NCBI GenBank assembly: GCA_030374765.1
Contig: JARGXX010000031.1
Coordinates: 682,001 to 746,000 of the forward strand
Direction: 5' to 3'
Length of the DNA stretch: 64,000 nucleotides
Source of the DNA: Agarophyton chilense
Lineage: Eukaryota > Rhodophyta > Florideophyceae > Gracilariales > Gracilariaceae
Below the pieces are notes generated by a model. That model searched no databases. It was not told the origin of the DNA and saw only the letters and a program-made list of their open reading frames with translations. How positions within the stretch are numbered: position 1 is the first letter of the stretch; every line of letters begins with the position of its first letter. The position numbers and the translations under genes were made by a program. This document shows, piece after piece, positions 10,301 through 21,842 of the stretch.

Positions 10301-12692
10301 TAAGAGTTTTATGGTTTGGGGGTCGAATGGTCGAATGGCTGGAAACCTTCTTCATCCGATGACTATCAAAATGCTGGTATTACTTCTTCTCTGCTGAAAT
10401 ACATGCTATGGAAAGCTTAATAGCCGAGTGTGGTGGATATGCATGTTGTTATCCAATTGATTAGGAAACAATTGACCTGGAACTATTTCTCTCCAAACTA
10501 CTAGTTCTGTCAACCTTCGTGATCAGGGTTCATGGCTCTCATTTCGTATGAAATGCACGACATCATCTCAAGTCTTTCCATTTTTTTGTACTATGGATTT
10601 ATGCAAATATATTAAGCTATGTGCAGAGGCGTGGAGGCAATGAGGCCACTAATTCGGTTCTAACGTGAAGAACGGGAGTTTTAGACTCTTGCTCTCGTTT
10701 TCTTCCCCACAAACATTTCACGGTCGGCTGTTCGAAGGTTTGTTTGTCCTAAGCCCAATCTGCGAGCTCTGTTTTTCAAAACAAGTCTCTTTCCTCCTCG
10801 ACTGCGAACAAACACACGACCTCTACCTTTTCCTTCTGAAGAACGCCTCGAGCACGACTACCCGTAAAAATGCGGAGGAGCGTTGCACCATCTTCATGGT
10901 GAGCAGCAGATAAAAACCCTGGTAGAGCGTTTGGTTCGGACGCTTGATATTGTATACAAGGAGTAGTTACTGTGTAACTCAAGTCATCTTTTTCACTTAC
11001 TGAGGCTCGTCGACGAGCTTCAATGTTTATGCGATCTAAAATTTCATTCAGTAGAGATACAGGGCGCCGCTGTGCCCTTGCATTCAAATGAGATACAGTA
11101 ACTAGAGCTCGCACTTGTAGGCGAAGCAAGAAGCTCTTGTTCGTCGACTTGGCGTGGGAATCATGTTGCAGGATTCTTCCAGAATTTGAATGGAAACCTT
11201 TCTTGAGAGCCTTTGAATGCGCTTAGTTGTGATTACGCAGAGCTGAATTGGTTTCGTGGCCATATTCGCGAAAAGATCCTACGCTTCTCCTGTTTTGTTC
11301 TGCTTTTGGGCCTTTATCGAAAATCTCAGCTCTCGCTTGAAACGAAGATAAAGATCTTTGAGATGAACGTTCATTGTGATCAACTTGTTTCGCATGGGTT
11401 GGGAAAGAAGTTTGAGCGGGTTTGAATACAAGCGATGAAGATGGTACCGGCGAAATTATATCCTCATATACAATCTCAGGACCTCTGATAGATATTTCAG
11501 CTCTCGTTCAAGATGTAGTTCCAATTCTGGATGGAGTATCTGAAAATGAAACGGTATTTAGAACAATCTGATTGGCGTTTTTGACTCTTCTTGTATGAGA
11601 CTGTTGCCCCTTGGACTTCGTTTTCTGTTCGGCCAACCACCTGATGTACCAAAGATTGCTGCTCTGTCTGTACACGACAAAGTATTTCGAAGCAGATGCA
11701 CTTCGAATGATGGGTTCGCACTGGGAAATGTGGGTTCTCTTTGAAGCTGTTCCCCACGCCAACTTCCCATAATCCACGCCAATCCTTACTATCATGATAA
11801 TTTCCAATGCATCTTTGGCATCTGCGTTCAGTTTCTTATCACTGACATTCTCTGGGATTGGGATATACTTCTCTTGTCCATCAGGTATCATGGCGTTTTG
11901 GGAGTCAGTTGCTGCTCGCATGAGAGCCGTAAAGTTTGGTTCTTAGACGAAATCTTTACCGCGAACTGGGCTGGAAATGGAAGGAAGTCTGGACGACGGC
12001 TCAAGGGCTTCGAGACGCCTGTTGATCTTTGCAACGCCATCCTTCCATATGCTAACGATATCCTCTTTGGTCTCTAAAATGAAACGTTCTAACGGAGCTT
12101 GAGAAATTTGGGGAGCCATGAGGGATGATGCTGTGGCGGTCCTCTGAAAGAACCATAAAGGTCACCCGACTATGAGTCGCGACTAAAACAAGAGGGCAAA
12201 GAAAAACCCTTTTCCAAAGGACGGTTACATTTTGATTCGACTGCTCTATAATCAAATGCGGAGATGAAAACAGCACGTGATCTTGGAAAGGAAACAGACT
12301 CGAAACAATTTTGTTTTCAAAGCTCTGTTGTTGTTCAAAACTGTAGAGATCGACTATGGCAGTTTGACTCACTTTTTCTTCAACATTTCTCTTTCATTAT
12401 CTTTTCCAGCTCCCATTCCATCTACTGAATGTGCCCGAAGTACGTATGTCTCCCGGAGTATGCTTGTACGTGCTATCCCCAAGGAAAACCCGTGAGTAGA
12501 ACTAATATGCTAAGGCATAGAAGATCAGTCAACATATCCCGAAGAAGGCAATGAATTCAAGCTTATATTCCCTGGGGTCCAATAGAGAGCCGCAGTTTGA
12601 CAGTTCGCACACAGTACGAATCTTTTGTTTAGCAATCTCTGGGGCATCTATGTGAAACGAATTCGAATATCGCTTCAAACGGAGAAGCCAAC
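10301..12692. other. No recognisable gene
   Basis: Several overlapping open frames of 70-137 codons occur on both strands (for example minus 10776-11129 and minus 11508-11921). None shows a motif I recognise, a good start, or an exclusive reading frame. Given the relics on both sides, this is probably more decayed coding DNA. Confidence 0.3.
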
Positions 12693-13636
12693 TTGGGTCA
12701 AAAGCAGACTATCAAGGAGATAGGAGAGAACTACTCGATGCCAGCTGATAGCGGCGTGTCATCTATGTTGAATTCAAACGAGTACGATACGCTGAACTTC
12801 ATCAGCGCCACGTCTCATGACAAACCATCAAATAAGGACTCAAAGCCAGCGCAAGGGATAAACGGGATGGTCATTGAGGTACCCGAAACGCTTCTAGAAG
12901 GTATGAATTTCCGTTTAAAGAACGAAGAAAAAGTTGCATCACAGATACAGCCATTTGAATACGAGTCAGACTGCTCCGTTCGCTCTGAATTAAGTCCCAA
13001 CTACATGCAAAGCTTCAATATTGGTGGCCAATATTTTGAAGCTCATTTTTCCAGTGGCAACTTCGAAGAGGAGTATTTGAATCGCTCTCCTACTGAGAAA
13101 AGCGTCCTGGATTCCAAATTTTTGTCGTGGGATTGAAAAAACAGACCCTTAATAGACTTGTTGTTTAAGCATGGTCTGGCACAGACAGTTATGGATGATA
13201 TTCTAAATCCTATTCAGGTACCCTACACGTGCTGGAAAACAGTGATCGCCCGCCCAAGCTTAGAGTCTGGAATTAATGAAGGAATAAAACCTTTCCCAAT
13301 ATGCTCCGGACACATGTGATTCTACAACGAGTCTATTACAAAGTGCTCCGTTTGCGAAAAACTTCGGTCAACGCCTGAAATTCAAACTGGGCCAGCCTTG
13401 TAATGGATACATCTTAAACAGAGACTGCAGCGTATGTTCTCGGATAAAGAACGATGCAAAAGTTGGTACGAATACCTGTAAGTGCTGCAAACGGTAGATG
13501 ATAGCGAAATAAATCGAGACATTTTCGACACAGAAGCCTTCGCACGGATTGTGGATGCCTTGGAAGGAAGATATGCAATGTAAAATGATCTGTTTCTATA
13601 GGTATCGACTGAAAGGCTGTTGGAATGGCGAAGGTG
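12693..13636 (+). pseudogene. CACTA/Plavaka-like (Tnp2-type) transposase relic with many in-frame stops
   Basis: One plus-strand frame can be followed for about 940 bases without an indel, although it is interrupted by TGA (13134 and about 13317), several TAA and one TAG. After a 147-codon acidic N-terminal part come 'CSGHM-stop-FYNESITKCSVCEKLRS', 'WIHLKQRLQRMFSDKERCKSW', 'DSEINRDIFDTEAFARI' and 'NDLFL-stop-VSTERL'. Plavaka and related CACTA transposases have the same order: a GH-x-FY line, a C-x2-C-x-x-x-R knuckle, a P-L-x-x-R-L-x-x-L/M-F block, a D-D-I-W/F-D line, and a D-x-x-L-x-x-S-T-D-G block at the first catalytic Asp. The catalytic Asp-Gly here reads as E-R. Identification is by motif order and is moderately secure. 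Confidence 0.5.
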
Positions 13637-13660
13637 AGGATCACTGTGTAGAGAACAAGA

Positions 13661-16600
13661 GAGTAAGAACTGATGTGGATTTGCTATCGTTGTTTCGGCC
13701 GAGCTCTATCAGTGGCGTGTTAATATGAAGGCAACTACTCTACTCTTACTGCTTCGCTCACTAGCGTAGAAAGCATAGCGCTCACAGCAGGAACACTCTC
13801 GGCTGACTTACGCTGAGAGGTTCTTATTATTTCCTATCTTCTACAAAACATGAACTACTTTTCCGTTCCTATTATATATTTTGAATTTCTTTTAAAAGAC
13901 ATATGAGCTCTTGAATAAGAGAGCTAAATCGAAAAACAAGACGTTAGAAAGCCTAGTTTTACGTTTGTGGCCTCTAAGTCCACTTTTAGCTCCACCATAA
14001 TTGCTTCTCCCGCTTCTTGCTTTTGCTTACAATTTTCAATTAGTCTTTGCTCCAGTCATGTGCACTCTTCATTTTAAAGTTTAGTAATTACATTTTCCAA
14101 AAGATCAATAACTTACAGTTTCTACTACTAACATTCCTCCTAGATTCATGCAAAACTACATGTTATGAAGAATCACACACGTTTCGCTATCGCAGACGAC
14201 ATTTTTTTATACCAAAGAAAAAATTCTCTCCGTGGCATCTGTAAACGAGCCTCCAGCACCCCAAACGCCTTTCAATATCCTTTCTGAGTGCTTCATGTAG
14301 CTTCGTTTACCTTTGTTCGCCATTACTTGCAATTGCATGAATCGAGCGTGCAGAAAGAGTGCGTGGCGGATATATTCCGTCACCAATAAAGTAGCCCAAC
14401 TGCCTGTTATTTTCATGGTACCGTAGCTTAAAGACAGAACGTAATTTTATGTTGTATCTACCGTTCATGTTAAACGTGAAAAGAGGTGATACTGCAATCA
14501 ATGTCTTGTCACTGTTCGTTATACATCTTTTTGTAAGTATATGCCATATGTACAAATCGCTATATCTTTATGCTTCTGGTGCAATCGTCCCCAGTTTCTT
14601 TCTTTGTGTTGTGATACTGTTCTTTTAGGGCAGCAAGACAGTTCTTTCACATGAGTTTAAAACCACCAAAAGATCCGATTCATTCTTTAAATCTTTCCTC
14701 GCCGTAGCTATCTGAAATATAATCCAGTTGACTTTTTGTTAGCAGCCTTTTCAGGAGTGATTTGTCTTACAGCGTCTTTAGCATGAGCAAAACGCTGGAA
14801 AGTACTTTTTTTTAGTTTTCAAACCCATACCACAGCTCTCGTGTTAGTCTTTGAACGACCTACTTGTACGCAGAATCCGTAAACAGGACAGTAACTTAAT
14901 TACGGGCACAATTTGCCTTTTTAAGCGGCGTCGTTTAAGTAATCCTAAGTAATTTGTATATAAAGAAGTTAAAGCATGTCGAATTTTGTAGAAAATGCTT
15001 CGAGGAACTCGAAAACGACGTCAAAATACCGAAGAGGTTTAACAGAATTAGGCCGAAGTTAATCTTTGATCCAAGTGCGAAAACAGCTATCAATGATTTG
15101 TGTACCTGGTTCGCGGTCTTTGCGCTTGGGTTTGTGGTTTTTTTGAATTTTGATTGGAACTGTAATTTTACGCGGCAAAAGCTGCTGTACGGGTGCGGAT
15201 ACACGTGAACAATGCTTTTTCCTCTATTTATGGCCATGTTGATGCCAATTGAAAAGCGCTTGTCTGTAGGGGCAAGCGTACCCTTTTCTTTTCTTCCGAC
15301 TGTTGCCTCCCTTTTTCCTTAAGAGCCGCCGCCGGTCTCGCCCACTAAACTATCGAGCGCGAGCGGCGGCGAGCTCGCTATGCACTACGTCGACACGTGT
15401 GGCGCATGCGCGCCACACGTGCCCGACACCAATTATGGTGAGATTGTGAGGACGGCGATCATTTGGCGATGGAAGTAGTTCGCTGGCAGTATGAGGACAA
15501 GGGTACATGCGTTTTGGTTTTTTCGTTTTTTGTATGCACTCCGCAAAATTTTTGGTTGACTTTAAACGAACAGAAGGAGGCTCATACTCAAGGTGGGGCA
15601 AATGGCACCCGTCAGGTAGTCTTGCTCGTCAGACGGGTCGCTATAGTTCGTTGTATTTTTAAGTAGGGGTTGTTTGAATCACAGCTGCCCTCAGTCTCTC
15701 TCTCGCTCTTGGAGAAAGTTGGCCCTCTTTATACGAGTTTGTGCCGTAGTAAACCCCTGCTAAAAACCTCAGCACGACATAGTAGCAAATTCAGCAGGGA
15801 GCTACAACCCAGAATTAAGACACCATATCAGTATCTAATGTATTCTACGTTAATGTAAGCAAATTCAAGCACCTACTTTCATTAACCTCTCGTGAGAACT
15901 ATGTTGCAGATTGCACATCTCCAATAGGGTTGCTATATTTTAATACACTGGTAAACTTGCTCATAAGTAATCAGGCACAATGGTTCTTTTGAAAACGTCA
16001 AGGTCGCGCCATGAAAAAAAGTGTCTATCAGCGACTTGGAGCTCTATGAAATCATATTCACCTTAAGCTTGGTATAGAGAAGAGTCTCGAGCGTGTTTAA
16101 ACTCACCAACTCTTTCTAGCCTTCACACTTTTCGTAAATGTATGTCCGTGTCTCTGTTTGTCAAATTCGCATGGTGCGATATATGACAGATGGACTTTAG
16201 TGGGCTGCGGACTCTAACGGGTTTGGGTCAACATAGAACTTAAAACTTATAGGTCAATCGACGTTTGTTGTAATTGTTCCTGTTTTCATGAGCTCTGTGG
16301 TGCGTACAATAACTTTTGGGCTGAATTGATCGTACAATAGAAAGCATTCGCGGATGGAGCGGGCGTGGAACTTCCACAATATCGGGTGAACTACTAATGT
16401 GGATACAAATGGTGACGCTCCCGCTTGTATCGATTCTCCCGCTTTTTTCATGTTTGAGCTCTAGGTATTCTGAAATTAGTAGTTTGTGATCGAAGATAAT
16501 AGTGTTTTCCTATCGTAAATTTAAACCAAAGTTGGAGTGGCAGTGATCACTGTAACAAAGTTAGGCTTTTTTCCCGTAAGGTTGACTGGTCTTTTCCGAT

Positions 16601-17131
16601 ACGTCTGTTCTATATTGAGGAGGGGGGGCGGCGTTCCTCCTTTTAAAGGTTGCCGCCGGCGATCACAAGCGCCGGTAATTATGTATAGGCTATCGTAGAA
16701 ATTCCCTATGGGTTGGTTACAGTACTGACTAGGTACGCAAATGCATCGGCAGTCTAAAAGGACAGAATACCGAGAACCGGTTTCAAAATGGTAAGTGGTA
16801 GCCACACAAGAGAACTTAATAGAAGAATACCAGACCCCTTCTTGACGGTCAAACTGCATACCATGGATAGGTGTATTAGTAATACGAAGTCTTTATTTCG
16901 TGGAACAAACTATTATACGAAAAAAGTTTTCAGACCAAGGTTAGTACAGGCTATCTCTTATCTCCGTGACCTACGAGTCAGTTGTATTAATTAAACTCGG
17001 CTTTGATTCTTATCCTTCCCTAGTGACACGAGTGTGGTTCAGGGCAAAGGTTTTCCTATCTTCGTTGAGACTGAGATAAGCTCTTAAATCTCATTCTTCA
17101 TCACGTTAAGTTCAGGAGTCTTTGAAAATCA
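13661..17131. other. AT-rich intergenic region with no recognisable gene
   Basis: Only short, motif-free open frames are present (the longest is minus 16521-16859, 112 codons). A GC-rich island at about 15300-15440 contains a strong inverted repeat (listed separately). The 15-base string GGGCAAGCGTACCCT at 15270-15284 recurs at 23105-23119, followed in both places by a pyrimidine-rich tract, so the two sites may share an old element. Confidence 0.4.
15394..15421. repeat. Perfect 12-bp inverted repeat with CACGTG ends
   Basis: CACGTGTGGCGC, then ATGC, then its exact complement. A longer relative with the same core lies at 30838-30870. It may be a paired bZIP/bHLH (G-box) binding site or a hairpin; neither is proven. 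Confidence 0.6.
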
Positions 17132-18334
17132 CTACTGCTTTAGAACGAGTCGAAACCAATAGATAGTTGACGTTGAACGTTTGTTTTGCCCAGTGACTAC
17201 CAAGGTGAGCTTGACCCATTTCTCCAATATAGGGGTTTTCCAAAAGAGTGTTTTCCCATCTCGATCTCCGAACATCAAATAGGGCTTATGTCGCTCTCGG
17301 CGGATGAGTCCACCATTCAAAAAGAAGTCGATATACTGTACCGGGCCCTTCGTAAATGCTTTAAACGCAATTTCTGTTCCATTTTCAACTGTTACTGTTC
17401 GGTAGAACTCTTTATCGAGAACAGTTCCTGATCGCAAATCGATCATTTTCAGCTCTTCAACGTAAGCATCGCGCTCGTCGTACACAGCTGACAGATTCAC
17501 ATCTTTGTACGGGTTCTTAAACGGATTGGAGTATGGAGAATCTCTTGTGTATATCGGAGAGGGAATTCGAGACAGGTTGAGAGGATACGGTTTAAAATAC
17601 CCGCCAGGATGTCCTTCGCAAGGTTCTCGCGAACAAATTCCTAGCATGTTGACGCCGGCCCAGCAGCCGAGGTTCTTTTGGTTCGAAGGAGAGACATGTT
17701 CCCCTGGATAGAATACAGGAGTATGGGACTCTCGAAATGGGCCACCTGTAATTCGGACGTCTGCACAACTCCAGTAGTCTCCGAAATAAGAATGAAACCC
17801 GTGCCAATGAAGACCACCAAACCAGGCCCAACCCAGAACATAATCACCATCTGGAAACGAGTAGGGAATTTTCACTTGTGTTCGTAGCAGTATAGGCTGA
17901 GTCCCGCAAATAGGCCGAACAGATGTATCATACTGACATTTATGTGGATCAGAATCGAAACATGCGTAACGAAATGCGAACTTCTTATGTGCTGAATGGT
18001 TCATTCGAAGAGCTTTCGGGACAAGAGAAAGTCGAATAAATCCTCCACGGTGATTATTTTTTGTCCAGACTACTGATATGTTTTGTCCTCTTTCGTAAGT
18101 TGTGCTACTCGGGGCCTGGTTATGTTGCCAAGAGTTTTTGGGGATGCAAGGACCATCACATGTGTCATTTGGGGAATGAGATGGCCCCCCTAGACGACAT
18201 TCCGGCTTAGTGAAATGGGAGAAGTCGGCTTTGGGGACAAGCATGAAACTATGTGCTTGGGTTGAAGGAAGATAAAAGAGTACCAAGAAGAAAATGAAAA
18301 AGTATTTGAATGTCGTGATATGTTTAACTTTCAT
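17132..18334 (-). CDS. Secreted lytic-polysaccharide-monooxygenase-like protein
   Basis: This 400-residue protein starts at the ATG at 18334, just before a hydrophobic signal peptide (residues 1-27, ending STQA). The mature chain would then begin with His28, as in copper LPMOs, where the N-terminal His forms half of the histidine brace. The catalytic-like domain runs to about residue 200 and ends with 'GDYVLGWAWFGGLHWHGFHSYFGDYWSCADVRI', close to the C-terminal end of chitin-binding-type-4/LPMO folds. His176, His178 and His181 are candidates for the second copper His. A second beta-rich domain (about 300-395, with 'FFLNGGLIRRE', 'PYLMFGDRDG') resembles the Ig/fibronectin-like modules of secreted carbohydrate proteins. 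Many Cys suggest disulfides. Role: probably oxidative attack on, or binding to, a wall polysaccharide outside the cell. AA family and substrate are not assignable by eye. Confidence 0.7.
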   Translation of the reverse strand: MKVKHITTFKYFFIFFLVLFYLPSTQAHSFMLVPKADFSHFTKPECRLGGPSHSPNDTCDGPCIPKNSWQHNQAPSSTTYERGQNISVVWTKNNHRGGFIRLSLVPKALRMNHSAHKKFAFRYACFDSDPHKCQYDTSVRPICGTQPILLRTQVKIPYSFPDGDYVLGWAWFGGLHWHGFHSYFGDYWSCADVRITGGPFRESHTPVFYPGEHVSPSNQKNLGCWAGVNMLGICSREPCEGHPGGYFKPYPLNLSRIPSPIYTRDSPYSNPFKNPYKDVNLSAVYDERDAYVEELKMIDLRSGTVLDKEFYRTVTVENGTEIAFKAFTKGPVQYIDFFLNGGLIRRERHKPYLMFGDRDGKTLFWKTPILEKWVKLTLVVTGQNKRSTSTIYWFRLVLKQ

Positions 18335-20027
18335 TTCGTTTAGTTGTTGTTCCGCGATGGTCTGAGGTTCTTCGTTCACAGTTCTGCAGATGTGGAGCCG
18401 GGGCCAGAAATACGGTTGTGTGTAAGGAGTTTCTGGATCTCATGAGTACAGACTAGAAATTTGCAAATAGAGGGTTGGGGTTTTTATATGGAACAAAGCC
18501 AGAAGCGAATGGTAGGGTTTCATTACTAAAGAAAAGGAGATGGTGAACAGGGTGATGCCACGCAAGGTGATTGCTTGACACGAAATTGAAAATGCTATGA
18601 ATTGGAAGCGAAACGAGGGAAAGCAAGTCATAGCTGCGGAACCACTGTCTCCAAAACAGCACCGTAACTGATTTGAGCCTTCTCGCTTCAAGCCAGCTAT
18701 TGCCATGAAAGCATCCTTAAAAGTATGAATCAATTATTTCTATGCTAGACACACAACTCGACAGAACGACTTGCAGATCAAAAACGGAAGTAGGCAGAAT
18801 GAAATGCGAAGTTACATTAGCTGGAAAAGACGGAAATCGCTGGCCAGTCTGCATGGTTAGATATGGGTTTTGTTCTCTCTGGCCCGCGATCATTGTAGGA
18901 AAAAGTATAGAATTAACCCTAACCCTGCGGAACCCTATATCATTCACTTCCCTCGTTTCTGTTTGCCAACCTTTCCGCTGCCTTCGTGCACAGTCGAGTC
19001 GGTGCATGCGCTCGTGATTCAAAGTGAATTACGTAGTCCCTATGGTAGCCCTCTCGCTGAGTCGTGAGTCGTATCAACACATCGAATGACACGATACCAC
19101 AGGAGGATTGCTTTTCGAACGCTGATTGGCCTTTGTATACCATCCTGATAGAGCAGAACTCACTAAACCCCTAAACCCCTTTTTTACTATATCGCCATAA
19201 TCAGCAACCATGGTCACACAGTTTACTCTTTTCGTTTTGTAATAGATGCTGATATAGCGAAACTCCAGTATTAAAAATTTAAAACACTGGTTAACTTTTA
19301 TGCCGATCAGCATCCGGGAGGCACGTTTGCTGCGCAACAAGATCAATTCCCATTATTCTTGCCGCACCGCCGAGTCGGACCGACCCTCCACCCACCGGGG
19401 CGGGCGATAGACTCTTCATCTTCATGATCGCTCGATTTCGCAACGTAAATACAGTAAGAGGGTCAAGGATTAGATTTCTACTGTACCTGTCAATGTACAG
19501 TCAAGTTGTTCATCCCGCAGAACGGCCATGATTGGAGCGCGCAAACCTGTCTGGCCCCCTGCTGTTGTACCACTGTACGTTTTAAATGCAACCACAGCGC
19601 CATCCGCTGCTCCATGTCCGTTGTCAATCTGCACACCACCTCCTTGCACATAAGCCCTCCGTCGTCGTTTGACCCTTTGGCCAAGCAAGTCTTGGTCCGT
19701 GATCGTAGCCATCATCATCATCGGTCTCCTTTTGATCCCAACCGCCGTACCGCCCTTTGCCCCTCATGCTACGAACTGCGCGCCCAGCACCTTCCTCACG
19801 ACGGGCATAATCGACCGGCGTGCAAATTCCGCCCACACAAGACTATCTACAACAGCTTTATTTCCGCTTCGGAAGAGCACTAGAGAGAGAGCCAGCCAGC
19901 ATTTCTTCATAATGTACGATCGTAAAACTGCCGTTAAAACCGATTTGTCTGTAATGAATCGACAACTGCATGTGTTTGTCTTCACATAAACATTTGGGCC
20001 TGGTTGCTGGCCACTTTTCGTATCCCG
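18335..20027. other. Intergenic; no convincing gene
   Basis: Open frames here overlap on both strands and lack motifs. Two units of CCCCTAAA (19163-19180) are the C-rich complement of the telomere-like repeats further right. 19370-19900 is GC-richer and has a plus-strand frame (19669-19989) with one hydrophobic stretch, not otherwise recognisable. Confidence 0.35.
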
Positions 20028-21842
20028 CTAGCGGAAACAGCAGTGTTTACGTGCTCTACTAACATTCTTCTTAAGTGCCGCCACCATATTCGCTTCTTTC
20101 TTCTGTCTCATCAGCTTGTTCATCTTTACGCTACTTGGATCCTTCAACTCGGATTCAAATAGATTGTAGATAATTTGCGTGCTGACCTGCATATCAGTCA
20201 TTGGCGCTCCCTCAGAAATGCCATGGTAGCTTATCGGCATGCCCATGTCCGTATCAAACAGTGGACCCATCGCCAACAAAGCTAGATTTCCCTTTGCATC
20301 CGTACCTCCCCCAATCGCCAAGCGGGGCGGGTTCATCATCATCACCTTTCGGAATGCCTCTTCTGCCTTGAGATAGTTTTCGTTTGAATCCGGCACTCGG
20401 ATGTCAGGTCCGAAGATGGTCTTGGGCTTCACTGAAACACTTCCAAGTGTCGGATGAGTTCCATTGAACCTATCCGCAAGGGTAGTGAAAATGGCGCTGA
20501 ACTTACTATTGCCGTCCAACTCCCCCTCGGTCTCTCCATCCCATTCCAGAGCGTGATGAGGCAAAGCGTATCTGATATCAATTTCTAGTTTTAAAGATCC
20601 ATCTTCCTGCATGGTACTCTTTGTCACGCCATACGTTGTTCCATTACCCTCTGAAAATATCGAGTCATGCTTATAGAGCGATTCGTGATTCTCTCCAAAC
20701 GCAAAAGTTCCCCATGTCCATTGGATGAATTTCGCCATTGAACTTACAGCATTTACGCCCAAAGTTCCAGCGTCAGACAGGCCAGCGACAAAGTTCGAGA
20801 GCGACACAAACGGGTTCACTCCGTTGAGGCGATTCTGATCAGGGGCTGATCCGTGTTGGGCGCCTTCGACATTGACCGTTAGAATTACCTTCGTTAGTGT
20901 TCCGTTTGAGTCACTTTGAGAGTCCACTTCAAGAACGCCTCTGTAATAATTCGGATCATCGAAAGTAAAGTTTTTAAACACGTCCGGTACAGTCTCCTTA
21001 AATGTAGCTAGCGCTGCTGGGTGACCAGTTACCTCAACCTTAGCCCAATCCGGAATGGTGTTACAAGAATTGTTCGAAGATGTGTACATGGCAGACGCGT
21101 ACAAAGGCACCTCAGGAGATTCGTCCATCGGACCCACAAAAAACACGGGTCGTTCGCAACCTTTCTCAGCTCGAACAATCCACCAAGCATCGTAAACAAC
21201 GCCGAAGCTAGGAAGTTTCGTACCAGGATCCAACATGTACCTGGGTGTCGACATATCCCATTCTTCAGATGTATCAAAGATGATCTCCAGTTGCGTTGTC
21301 TCAAATAAATCTGGTTCAGCCTTGTCATACGTCTGAGCAAGAGCACGGAACATAATGAAAGCAGACATGGCCGGTCCCTTGTCGTCGATGCAACCCCTAC
21401 CTACCAGAAACTGCTGAGGTGAGGTTGTTCCACCAGGATAATCTCTCTCCTCTTGCGTTGGGGTGAACGGCGTCCATCCATCTCCGTCCGACGCCGGAAC
21501 GGTATCAAGATGGCAGACAATACTGACCTTGTTTTCAGCAGAATCAGAACCGATACGAAAGCCAAACACCCAGAATGGGCTGCTGGCAATTTCTTCTTCA
21601 GTTGGATTGTGTGTACCATTAGTACCGTCGCCACACCACTGAAATGAAACGAGCTGGTGCTTTTGCATAACAGTTTGGTTGAAGTTCTCGGCGATGCGAA
21701 AGATATATTTCCGGCATTGGCTCAGGCCCGCATGCACCTGCTCATCTGAAAGGTCAGCATCTCTATACGCTTTGATTTTGCACAGATCCGTGGTCTCGTT
21801 CGCCCAATTCGTCCACAGGTTGCTCAGAATCTGATTGTCCAT
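20028..21842 (-). CDS. M20-family metallopeptidase (PepV/carnosinase-like dipeptidase)
   Basis: This 604-residue, intronless protein starts at the ATG at 21842 (MDNQILSN). The di-metal site of M20 peptidases is visible in order: 'VCHLDTVPASDG' (metal His111, with Asp113 orienting it), 'GCIDDKGP' (bridging Asp153/Asp154), 'TSEEWD' (catalytic Glu193 and metal Glu194), and near the C-terminus 'ISYHGISEG' (metal His540). A dimerisation-type lid segment with 'GAQHGSAPDQN' lies in the middle. It should hydrolyse short peptides or N-acyl amino acids using two zinc ions. It is longer than bacterial PepV (about 470 residues), mostly through the N-terminus and lid insertions. No signal peptide is evident after the chosen ATG, so it is probably cytosolic. 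It is complete, with no broken motif. Confidence 0.88.
   Translation of the reverse strand: MDNQILSNLWTNWANETTDLCKIKAYRDADLSDEQVHAGLSQCRKYIFRIAENFNQTVMQKHQLVSFQWCGDGTNGTHNPTEEEIASSPFWVFGFRIGSDSAENKVSIVCHLDTVPASDGDGWTPFTPTQEERDYPGGTTSPQQFLVGRGCIDDKGPAMSAFIMFRALAQTYDKAEPDLFETTQLEIIFDTSEEWDMSTPRYMLDPGTKLPSFGVVYDAWWIVRAEKGCERPVFFVGPMDESPEVPLYASAMYTSSNNSCNTIPDWAKVEVTGHPAALATFKETVPDVFKNFTFDDPNYYRGVLEVDSQSDSNGTLTKVILTVNVEGAQHGSAPDQNRLNGVNPFVSLSNFVAGLSDAGTLGVNAVSSMAKFIQWTWGTFAFGENHESLYKHDSIFSEGNGTTYGVTKSTMQEDGSLKLEIDIRYALPHHALEWDGETEGELDGNSKFSAIFTTLADRFNGTHPTLGSVSVKPKTIFGPDIRVPDSNENYLKAEEAFRKVMMMNPPRLAIGGGTDAKGNLALLAMGPLFDTDMGMPISYHGISEGAPMTDMQVSTQIIYNLFESELKDPSSVKMNKLMRQKKEANMVAALKKNVSRARKHCCFR

Noticed and set aside
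18917-18930. A CCCTAACCCTG stretch that could be a TTAGGG-type telomere remnant.
   Set aside because: Fewer than two full units; chance is enough to explain it.
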